From positions 1 to 34,021 of the forward strand of contig NZ_JANFNY010000056.1 of NCBI RefSeq assembly GCF_024437745.1: a DNA stretch of 34,021 nt, given 5' to 3'. The translations under genes and the position numbers were made by a program. Positions 25,419 through 33,200 of this stretch are shown piece by piece. This DNA comes from Roseomonas sp. GC11 (GTDB taxonomy: Bacteria; Pseudomonadota; Alphaproteobacteria; Acetobacterales; Acetobacteraceae). Under the pieces are notes generated by a model. The model saw only the letters and a program-made list of their open reading frames with translations. It was not told where the DNA came from and did no database searches. Within the stretch, counting starts at the first letter, position 1; every line of letters begins with the position of its first letter.

Positions 25419-25759
25419 TGGAACTGATCCTCGCCCTCGCCATCGGCATCCTCGGCGGCTCCGGCGTCTGGCTGCTGATGCGCCCGCGCACCTTCCAGCT
25501 CATCATCGGCCTCTCGCTGCTCTCCTACGCGGTGAACCTCTTCATCTTCAGCATGGGCCGCTTCCCCGTGGGCGCGCCCCCCGTGCTGGAGCCGGGCACC
25601 GCGGGCGACCCCGCCCACTACGCCGACCCGCTGCCGCAATCCCTGGTGCTGACGGCCATCGTCATCGGCTTCGCCACCACGGCGCTGTTCCTCGTGGTGA
25701 TGCTGGCGGCGCGCGGCCTGACCGGCGGCGACCATGTCGATGGCCGGAGGCGCGGCTGA
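25418..25759 (+). CDS. mnhC: Mrp/Mnh antiporter subunit C
   Basis: A 113-residue, three-helix NuoK-like subunit: GILGGSGVWLLMRPRTFQLIIGLSLLSYAVNLFIF, then DPLPQSLVLTAIVIGFATTALFLV. The DPLPQALVLTAIVI-type motif is diagnostic. The ATG at 25418 shares a base with the TGA of the preceding gene (TGATG), and the stop shares a base with the D-subunit ATG. Confidence 0.94.
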   Translation: MELILALAIGILGGSGVWLLMRPRTFQLIIGLSLLSYAVNLFIFSMGRFPVGAPPVLEPGTAGDPAHYADPLPQSLVLTAIVIGFATTALFLVVMLAARGLTGGDHVDGRRRG

Positions 25760-27396
25760 TGCCCAACTGGCTGCCACATCTGGCGCCGCATCTGGCGATC
25801 GCGCCCATCCTGCTGCCGCTGCTCGCCGGCGCGCTGATGATCCCGCTCGACGACCAGCGGGCGCGGCTGCGCGCGGGGCTCGGCCTGCTCTCCGCCCTCG
25901 GCCTCGTCGCCATCGCCGCCACGCTGGTGGCGCAGGCCGGGGGCGCGGGGGCGGCGCCGGTCTTCGTCTACCGCCTCGGCAACTGGCCGGCGCTTTTCGG
26001 CATCGTGCTGGTGGTGGACCGGCTGGCGGCGCTGCTGCTGCTGCTGACGGCGCTGCTCGGCCTCGCCGCCCTGGTCTTCTCCCTGGTGCGCTGGCAGCGC
26101 ATGGGCGCGCATTTCCACGCCCTCTTCCAGTTCCAGCTGATGGGGCTGAACGGCGCCTTCCTCACCGGCGACCTGTTCAACCTCTTCGTCTTCTTCGAGG
26201 TGCTGCTGGCCGCCTCCTACGGCCTCGCGCTGCATGGCTCGGGCGTCGCGCGGGTGAAGGCGGGGCTGCACTACATCGCCATCAACCTCGCCGCCTCGCT
26301 GCTCTTCCTCATCGGCGTCAGCATGATCTACGGCGTGGCGGGGACGCTGAACATGGCCGACCTCGCCGCCCGCATCCCCACCTTGCCGGCGGCGGACCGG
26401 CCGCTTCTGGAAGCCGGCGCCGCCATCCTCGGCATGGCCTTCCTGGCCAAGGCGGCGATGTGGCCGCTGGGCTTCTGGCTCACCCCCGCCTATGCGGCGG
26501 CCAGCCCCCCGGCGGCGGCCATCTTCTCGATGATGAGCAAGGTGGGCTTCTACGCCGTGCTGCGCCTCTCCCTGCTGCTCTTCGGGCCAATGGCCGGGGA
26601 CTCGGCGGGCTTCGGCAACACCTGGCTGTTCATCGGCGGCCTCGCCACGCTGGGCTTCGGCGCGGTCAGCGTGCTGGCGACGCAGGACCTCGCCCGGCTG
26701 GCCGGGGCCAGCGTGCTGATCTCCTCCGGCACGCTGCTGGCGGCGGCGGGGGCGGGGCAGGCGGCGGTCACCGCCGGGGCGCTCTACTATCTCGCCAGTT
26801 CGGCCCTGGCCATCGGCGCCTTCTTCCTGCTGGTGGAACTGCTGGAACGCGGCCGCGAACTCGGCGCCGACGTGCTGGCCGTCACCCTCGAAGCCTTCGG
26901 CGACGGCCCGGACGAGGATGAGGAAGAGACGGAGGTGGGCATCGGCATCCCGGCCACCATGGCCGTGCTCGGCGCCTGCTTCCTCTGCTGCGCGCTGCTG
27001 CTGGCGGGGCTGCCGCCGCTCTCCGGCTTCATCGCCAAATTCGCCATGCTGGACGGCATCCTGAACCCGGCCGGGCTGGGGCGCGGCGGGGCGGGGGCCG
27101 CGGGCGGCGCCGCGGTCACCCCGGCGGGCTGGGCGCTGCTGGCGGCGCTGGTGCTCTCCGGCCTCGCCACCGTGCTGGCCATGACGCGCGCCGGCATCCG
27201 CAGCCTCTGGGCGGAGGCGGGCCGGGGCACGCCGCGCGTCGGCGTGGTGGAAATCGCCCCCGTGCTGCTGCTGCTCGGCCTCTGCCTCGGCATGACGGCG
27301 GCGGCCGGGCCGGTGCTGCGCTACATGCAGGACACGGCCACCGCCCTCTACCAGCCACAGCCCTATGTGCGGGCGGTCACGGGGGCACGGCCATGA
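25759..27396 (+). CDS. mnhD: Mrp/Mnh antiporter subunit D
   Basis: A 545-residue NuoM/N-like antiporter subunit. Conserved charged residues Glu147 (LFVFFEVLLAASYGL), Lys231 (AFLAKAAMWPLGFWL) and Lys261 (FSMMSKVGFYAVLRL) are seen. A cytoplasmic loop with an acidic cluster (DGPDEDEEETEVG) follows near residue 375. The C-terminal helices contain LAGLPPLSGFIAKFAMLDGIL. Start and stop overlap both neighbours. Confidence 0.94.
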   Translation: MPNWLPHLAPHLAIAPILLPLLAGALMIPLDDQRARLRAGLGLLSALGLVAIAATLVAQAGGAGAAPVFVYRLGNWPALFGIVLVVDRLAALLLLLTALLGLAALVFSLVRWQRMGAHFHALFQFQLMGLNGAFLTGDLFNLFVFFEVLLAASYGLALHGSGVARVKAGLHYIAINLAASLLFLIGVSMIYGVAGTLNMADLAARIPTLPAADRPLLEAGAAILGMAFLAKAAMWPLGFWLTPAYAAASPPAAAIFSMMSKVGFYAVLRLSLLLFGPMAGDSAGFGNTWLFIGGLATLGFGAVSVLATQDLARLAGASVLISSGTLLAAAGAGQAAVTAGALYYLASSALAIGAFFLLVELLERGRELGADVLAVTLEAFGDGPDEDEEETEVGIGIPATMAVLGACFLCCALLLAGLPPLSGFIAKFAMLDGILNPAGLGRGGAGAAGGAAVTPAGWALLAALVLSGLATVLAMTRAGIRSLWAEAGRGTPRVGVVEIAPVLLLLGLCLGMTAAAGPVLRYMQDTATALYQPQPYVRAVTGARP

Positions 27397-27881
27397 TGCG
27401 CCGCCTCCTGCCGCATCCCCTGATCTCGGCCGGGCTCTTCCTGGTCTGGCTGCTCGCCAGCCGCAGCGCGGCCCCGGGGCCCGCCCTGGTCGGGCTGGTG
27501 GTCGCGCTGCTCGGCGGGCAGGCCCTCGCCCTGCTGGCGCCGGGGCGCCTGCGCCTGCGCCGCCCCGCGCTGGCGCTGCGCCTCGCCGGCCATGTGGCGG
27601 CCGATATCCTGCGCTCCAACCTCGCCGTCGCCCGCATCCTGCTGCTGCGCCGGCCCGACCGGCGCGCGGGCTTCCTGCATATCCGCCTCACCCTGCGCGA
27701 CCCCCAGGCCCTCGCCCTGCTCGCCATCATCCTCACCGCCACCCCCGGCACCGCCTGGGTCGATCACGACGCGGCGGAAGGCTGGCTGCTCCTCCACGTC
27801 CTCGACCTCAGCGGCGGGGAAGACTGGGAGCGCATCATCCGGGAACGCTACGAGGCCCCGCTGCTGGAGATCTTCGCATGA
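27393..27881 (+). CDS. mnhE: Mrp/Mnh antiporter subunit E
   Basis: A 162-residue membrane protein with two N-terminal helices (LISAGLFLVWLLAS and LVGLVVALLGGQAL) and a soluble C-terminal domain containing LHIRLTLRDPQALALLAIILTATPGTAWVD. The LTPGT-like TATPGT motif is typical of MrpE. A second in-frame ATG follows immediately; the first overlaps the D-subunit stop and is preferred. It overlaps the F subunit by four bases. Confidence 0.92.
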   Translation: MMRRLLPHPLISAGLFLVWLLASRSAAPGPALVGLVVALLGGQALALLAPGRLRLRRPALALRLAGHVAADILRSNLAVARILLLRRPDRRAGFLHIRLTLRDPQALALLAIILTATPGTAWVDHDAAEGWLLLHVLDLSGGEDWERIIRERYEAPLLEIFA

Positions 27882-28159
27882 GCCTGGCCGTGCTGGCATG
27901 GTCCCTGCTGCTGGCCCAGCTGATGCTGGGGCTGGCCTTCTGCTGCGCCGCCTGGCGCGTCCTCCGCGGCCCCCGCGCGCAGGACCGCGTGGTGGGGCTC
28001 GACACCCTCTCCATCAACGGCATGCTGCTGCTGCTGACCTTCGGCCTGCGCACCGGGACGGATCTCTATTTCGAGGCCGCCCTGGTCATCGCCCTGCTCG
28101 GCTTCGTCAGCACCGCGGCACTCGCCAAATTCCTCATGCGCGGCGAGGTGATCGAATGA
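27878..28159 (+). CDS. mnhF: Mrp/Mnh antiporter subunit F
   Basis: A 93-residue, three-helix subunit. The core LRGPRAQDRVVGLDTLSINGMLLL contains the MrpF signature D-R-V-V-x-L-D-T, and FEAALVIALLGFVSTAALAKF closes it. Both ends overlap neighbours as ATGA, consistent with one tightly coupled operon. Confidence 0.92.
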   Translation: MSLAVLAWSLLLAQLMLGLAFCCAAWRVLRGPRAQDRVVGLDTLSINGMLLLLTFGLRTGTDLYFEAALVIALLGFVSTAALAKFLMRGEVIE

Positions 28160-28533
28160 CCGGACATCTCGACAGCCTGCCCGCCTGGGCCGCATGGCCA
28201 GCGGCGGCGCTGCTGCTGGCCGGGGCAGGGCTGACCCTGGCCGGCTCCCTCGGCCTGCTGCGCCTGCGCGGCTTCTATGAGCGGCTGCACGCCCCGACAC
28301 TCGGCACCTCCGCCGGCATGGCCTGCGTGCTGCTGGCCTCGATGCTCGTCTTCTCCGTGCTGCAATCGCGGCTGGTCATCCACGAACTGCTCATCGGCCT
28401 GCTCATGCTGGTGACGACGCCCGTCACCCTCATGCTCATCGCCCGCGCCGCCATCCACCGCGACCGGCAGGAAGGCGCCGATGTGCCAGGTCAGGCCAGC
28501 CCGGAGAGAAGAGAAGAGAAGAGTAAAGAGTAA
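28156..28533 (+). CDS. mnhG: Mrp/Mnh antiporter subunit G
   Basis: A 125-residue, three-helix subunit. The MrpG hallmark GLLRLRGFYERLHAPTLGTSAG is clear at about residues 33-54. The charged tail (GQASPERREEKSKE) is encoded by a purine-rich stretch and may be partly non-essential. It is the last gene of the operon; the composite palindrome starts 15 bases later. Confidence 0.92.
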   Translation: MTGHLDSLPAWAAWPAAALLLAGAGLTLAGSLGLLRLRGFYERLHAPTLGTSAGMACVLLASMLVFSVLQSRLVIHELLIGLLMLVTTPVTLMLIARAAIHRDRQEGADVPGQASPERREEKSKE

Positions 28534-28547
28534 GGAAGGAGAGAAGC

Positions 28548-28620
28548 GTTCTTTTTTGGAAAAAAGAACCAAAAAACTTTTTCAGGGGGGCGTCCCGCCG
28601 GACAATCGAGGCGGGACGCC
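28548..28620 (+). repeat. Composite two-stem intergenic element, copy D
   Basis: Stem 1 is GTTCTTTTTT, loop GG, AAAAAAGAAC (28548-28569). AAAAAACTTTTT follows, then a perfect stem 2, GGCGTCCCGCC (28589-28599), ten-base loop, GGCGGGACGCC (28610-28620). It fills the space between the convergent mnhG and ialB-like genes and probably terminates transcription from both sides. Confidence 0.8.
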
Positions 28621-28631
28621 AGGGGGCCAAA

Positions 28632-29240
28632 TCAGCCCGGTTCGCGCTGCAGCGCCTCAAAAGCCTGGCCAAAACCCCGGAAGGAAACCGGGATGGCCAT
28701 CTCGGCCTCATTGGCCAGCCTGTATTCGAAGCGGCCCATGCCACCCTCCCGAGCCCGCAGGCGGCGTTGCAGCGCCTCGGTCAGCTCCACCTCCAGCGTG
28801 CAGTTCTGCGGCGTGCAGCTGCGCAGTTGCAGGGCCAGCGGCTGGCCCCCCTCCTCCGGTGCCAGGCGCATGCCGGTGGGGCCGTGGAAATTCACCGGCA
28901 CCGCCACCACCAGCCGCCAGGGCTGATTGCGCGCGAGGCGGCCAAGGGCGATCTGCGCGATCGGCTGCTGCTGCTGGTTCTGCACCCCCTGCGCCATCTC
29001 GCACAGGCGGCTGGCGGGAATCGTCCCCTCAGGCGGGCGGTTCTCGCAGCGCACGATCCAGTCGCCGAAGCTGGAGGATGTCCGCTCGGGCACCAGTTCG
29101 GGCGCCGGCGCGCGCGCGGCAGGGGCCGCCGGCGGCGGGGCGGCGGGCGCGGTGCGGCCAGTTTGCGCCGCCGCCGGCCCAGCGGCCAGCAGCGCGGGGG
29201 CCAGCAGCGCGGAAGCCAGGAGGCAAAGGCGGAGCATCAT
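28632..29240 (-). CDS. Invasion-associated locus B (IalB) family protein
   Basis: A 202-residue exported protein. The start at 29240 gives a clean Sec signal, MMLRLCLLASALLAPALLA, with cleavage near AAAQ. An Ala/Pro-rich linker follows. The IalB core begins at SSSFGDWIVRCENRP, with FGDW-x-x-x-C and further cysteines (LCEMAQGV, SCTPQNCTLEVEL) that may form disulfides. Basal roles of IalB in non-pathogenic alphaproteobacteria are unknown; Bartonella IalB affects red-cell invasion. The ATGATG arrangement overlaps the SapC stop. An ATG three bases later is an equal alternative. Confidence 0.85.
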   Translation of the reverse strand: MMLRLCLLASALLAPALLAAGPAAAQTGRTAPAAPPPAAPAARAPAPELVPERTSSSFGDWIVRCENRPPEGTIPASRLCEMAQGVQNQQQQPIAQIALGRLARNQPWRLVVAVPVNFHGPTGMRLAPEEGGQPLALQLRSCTPQNCTLEVELTEALQRRLRAREGGMGRFEYRLANEAEMAIPVSFRGFGQAFEALQREPG

Positions 29241-30022
29241 GCGGCCTTGGCCTCCGCCAGATCGAGCACCCCGCTCCACGAACCGCTCGCCTGCAGGATG
29301 GCATAGATCCCCCCCAGCCAGTGGCGGCGGCGCCATTCCAGGATGGTCTCGTCCGGCAGCGCGTCGAAACGCTCCGGATTGAGCATCGCGAAACCGTTCA
29401 GCCGCGCGCTGCTGCCACTGCGGAACTCGACGCGGGCCTCACGCTCCTCCAACAGCCCGGCCCCCTTGAGGGCGATGGCCATGCGCTGCGTCTCCTCCAG
29501 GCTGGCGCGGAAATCGGAGCAGAAGCGCAGCATCTCCTTCAGGAAGGCACTGGGCTGCTCGCCCTCGAACAGCGCCTCGCCCGCGCCGGTGTGCAGCGCG
29601 GGGGCATCCGGCTCGATGCCCAGCAGCAGCTTCTCGCTGCCCTCGGGCTGGAGGAAAATGAAGGGATAGGCGCGCAGATAGGCCGGCAGATAGGTGCCCG
29701 CCCGCCAGCTGCCATCCGCGCCGACGAAGAGATTCTCCCCCGCCCGGTAGCCGAGCACGGCCAGCGGCATCGGCACCGGGCCGCTGGCGAAGACGATGGG
29801 GAAATGCCGCGCGGCGAAAGGCAGCTCGACAATGCTGAGCGGCACGGCATTGGCCCGCGCGGCGAAGCCGAGGCCCGCGCTGCGGTCCAGGCGCAGCGCG
29901 GCATGGCGGGCCGGCTCCAGCGGCTCCACCCGGCCGAAGAGCGGCGGCAGGGCCGGCACGGGCTGCGGCGCGGCGACTGCGGGTGGTGTTGCCAAAGGGG
30001 TTGCCAGGACGGCATCGGACAT
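29237..30022 (-). CDS. SapC family protein
   Basis: A 261-residue protein of the SapC family, named after Campylobacter fetus sapC, which is linked to the S-layer locus. The core motifs are FAARANAVPLSIVELPFAARHFPIVF, YRAGENLFVGADGSWRAGTYLPAYLRAYPFIF, and the late LPDETILEWRRRHWLGGIYAILQASGSW. No signal peptide or strong membrane segment is visible, so it is probably cytoplasmic. The start ATG at 30022 follows AGGAG by nine bases; an earlier in-frame TTG is rejected. Biochemical function is not established. It overlaps the IalB-type gene by four bases. Confidence 0.85.
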   Translation of the reverse strand: MSDAVLATPLATPPAVAAPQPVPALPPLFGRVEPLEPARHAALRLDRSAGLGFAARANAVPLSIVELPFAARHFPIVFASGPVPMPLAVLGYRAGENLFVGADGSWRAGTYLPAYLRAYPFIFLQPEGSEKLLLGIEPDAPALHTGAGEALFEGEQPSAFLKEMLRFCSDFRASLEETQRMAIALKGAGLLEEREARVEFRSGSSARLNGFAMLNPERFDALPDETILEWRRRHWLGGIYAILQASGSWSGVLDLAEAKAA

Positions 30023-30135
30023 GGCGTGGCACTCCTGGCGCGGACCGGGCAAGGCCGCCGCGCCTGCGCTGCGAAAAGGTGTCCGGCAGGGCCGGCGGGA
30101 ATCGGAGGTGGCAGGCAGTCCTCCACCACAGGTAG

Positions 30136-30158
30136 AAAGATTTGCCCGCGAAATCTTT
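30136..30158 (-). promoter_or_regulatory. Hairpin in the leader of the SapC-type gene
   Basis: A perfect stem AAAGATTT, loop GCCCGCG, AAATCTTT lies about 115 bases before the SapC start. It may be a leader structure or a remnant of a terminator; no good promoter boxes are evident next to it. The rest of the 201-base gap shows nothing else recognisable. Confidence 0.3.
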
Positions 30159-30193
30159 TCTGTCCAGGGTGGAGCGGCCCGGCCCGCAGCGGC

Positions 30194-30216
30194 GGGGTGG
30201 CCCGCCGGGCCACCCC
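30194..30216 (-). terminator. Hairpin after the autotransporter gene
   Basis: A perfect ten-base stem GGGGTGGCCC, loop GCC, with its complement starts seven bases beyond the autotransporter stop on the minus strand. No T-tract follows, so it is a likely 3' end without being a classical intrinsic terminator. Confidence 0.5.
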
Positions 30217-30223
30217 TGCCGCG

Positions 30224-33200
30224 TCACCAGCTCCAGAGCAGGCCGCCGCTGACGGCCTGGCCGGTATAGTTGCTGCGCAGGTCGGCGCTGTAGGTGAGGA
30301 AGAGCGAAGCCTGCGGCGTCAGCGTCAGGCTGGCGCCCAGACCGGCCAGCAGGCGGTCCCGCCCGGTGGCCACGGTCTCGGTGCGGATCGGCGTCGAGGA
30401 GGCGCCGATCAGCGTCGCCCCCGTGCTGGTCGCGACATCGCCGAACTCATGCGCCCATTGCAGCCGCACCGCCGGGATCAGCGCCATGCCGGAGGCGAGT
30501 TGCAGCGCGGTGCTGGCGCGCAGGCCGACGATGCTGCGCGTCGCCGTCACGCTCTCGCTGTCCAGGTTGAGGCCGAGCACCCCGGCGCCGCTCTCCGTCG
30601 CATGGTCGCGGTTGAGGATATCGACGCGCGCGCCGATGCCGGGCTGCAGGGTCCAGTGGCCGACACGGTAATAGACGCCCGTCTCCAGCTCGGCGCCATA
30701 GCTGGAGGTGGAGGGCGTGGCATGGGCGCTCATGCCGAGCGCGCCGAGGTCACGGTCCACCGATATCTGGCCGAAGCTGCCGCTGACCTGCGCATCGGCG
30801 AAGATGAGCGGGCCGGTATAGCCGCCATAGGCGGCGAGATGGCCGACATTCGGGCTGGCCCGCCCGCCGCCGGCCGGCGAGGTGATGCGCCCGGCCGTGT
30901 AGCCCGCCGCGATGCCGGCGCTGAAGCCGGTGCCGAGATCCGTCTCCAGGCCGACCGCCACGCCGCCGGTGGAGGCGTGATAGGCCGTGGCCCCGCCCTC
31001 CGAGCCGGTGTTGAAGGTCTGGCCCAGCCCGATGATCCAGGAGGTGAAGCGGCCGAGCTGCGCCGTGGCCGCCTGCTGCGCGCCGATGCCATTGGCCCGG
31101 CGCGCCGCCTGCTGCCCGCTGATGGCGCCGCCGAAGGCGCGGTTGCCATCGACCAGCGCCATCATCGCATCGCCATAGATGGCGCCGCCCAGGCGGATGG
31201 TGGTGTCCTGGATCTGCGCGGCATTGAGCGGGAAGAGCGCGGCCAGCCCGGCCTCGATCGCATCGCTGCCGCGCACGCCCGCCGCCGGGCGCAGCGCATC
31301 CAGCGCCCGGCCGACGGAAAGCTGGTTCGCCGTCTGCTGGTAGCCCAGCGCCGACATGCGCGCATAGGATTCCGGCGTGACATAGAGGGTCAGGCTGGTG
31401 GGCTGGTAGAGCGCATCGAAGCGCGTGCCCGTGGCGAGGCCCGCGGGCTGCGTCAGCCCGCTGAAGGAACCGAGGATGGAACTGGCCTCGACCACGCGGA
31501 AGCCTGTGCCGACCTCCGGCGTATAGGTGTTGGTGGCCGAGCCGGTGATGCCGCGCAGCAGCGGCGCGAGGGTGCCCGCGGCGGTGAAGGAGGCGCCATC
31601 GACGATGACGCGGCTGTAATTGCCGGCGCCGCTCCCCGTGCCCGTGCCGTCGATGTCGATCTCGAAGGTGGAGCTGTCCGTCATCACCACCGGGGCGGTG
31701 AAGGTCAGCGTGCCCGGGCTGTTGCCGGGGGAGAGCGTGCCGGAGACCGTGGTCGGCGCGTCGATGACGCCCGAGCCGCGCAGCGTCGCCCCCTCCTCGA
31801 TCTCCAGCGCCGCCGCCTGCAGCGTGCTGTTGCTGTAGAGCGTGCCTTCGCTCGCCACCACCGTGCCGCTGAGGCTGACGCCACCCGCCACCTCGACCGA
31901 GCCGCTGCCGGTGGTGGTCAGGTTGCCATCGCCGCTGACGCTGCCGGTGAAGACGACATTGCCCGTGCGCGTGTCCACCGTGCCATTGCCGCTGTTCACC
32001 ACGATCGGCTGGCCGAAGGTGGCATCCGCGGTGGGCTGCAGCGTGCCGCCGGAGAAGACGATGGCCGAGGCCTGCGCCGCCGGGTCGTTCTGCGTGAAGA
32101 TCGGCTTCGACTGGTCCACCAGCAGCGAGGCCAGCAGCAGGTCCACCTGGTTGGCGCGATAGATGGTGACGAGCTGCATGCCCGCGATCTCGCCGCTGCG
32201 CGTGGCGAAGCTGCCGGTCACGCCGCCCGTGGCGGTGAGCAGGGTGTAGAGGCTGTCCGCCGCATAGGTGCCGGCGGCGGGGAGGATGGCCAGCGCGCCA
32301 TCGAGCACCGCGCCGCCGGTGATGGCCAGGGCCGAGGCCCCGCCCGGCGTCAGCGCCAGCTGCAGGGTGCCGGTGGCGGACTGCACGTAATTGCCGCCCA
32401 CGGTGAGCGTGCCCACGGCCCCGCCAATGCCGGGCACCACCAGCCCGGAATTGGTCAGGCTGCCGGCGACCGTGCCGGTGCCGGTGAGCCGCGCCCCCGT
32501 GACGATGCCGGCACTGCCGCCGATGCGCGCCGAGGCATGGCCCGCATCGCCCAGCACCAGCGTCCCGGCGGAGACCGTGGTCAGCCCGGTGAAGCTGTTG
32601 ACCCCGTTGAGGGTCAGGCTGCCCCCGGCCACCTCCAGCCCGCCCGTGCCGGCGATGGTGCCGCTGTAGATGCCGCCCTGCAGGATGCGCAGCTGCTGCG
32701 CGCCGAGGGCGATGCTGCTGCCCGCCACGCCATCCAGCGTCTGCACCGTGCGGGCACTGGAGGCGCCGGCGATGCTGAATCCCGCGCCCGAGGTGGCCAG
32801 ATTGAGCCCGGCGGAGGTGGCGATCGTCCCCGTGCCGGAGAGCGCCAGCGTGCCGCCCTCCACCCGCGTCACGCCGGTATAGCTGTTGGCGCCGGAGAGG
32901 GTGAGCGTGCCGCCGGTGACAGTCAGCCCGCCCGGGCCGGACACCGCGCCGCCATAGGTGCCGCCGCCGCTGACGGTCAGCGTATGCGCGCCGAGGTCGA
33001 GGCTGCTGCCGCTGACACCGTTGAGGCTTTGCAGCAGCCGGCTGCCATTCGCCGCCGCCATAGTGAAGGCCGCGCCCGAGGCCGAGAGGGTCAGCCCCGA
33101 GGCCGTGCTGAGATCGCCCGCCCCGGAGAGCGCCAGCGTCCCCGCCTCCACCCGCACCGCGCCGGTGAGGCTCTGCGCGGCGGAGAGGGTGAGGGTGCCG

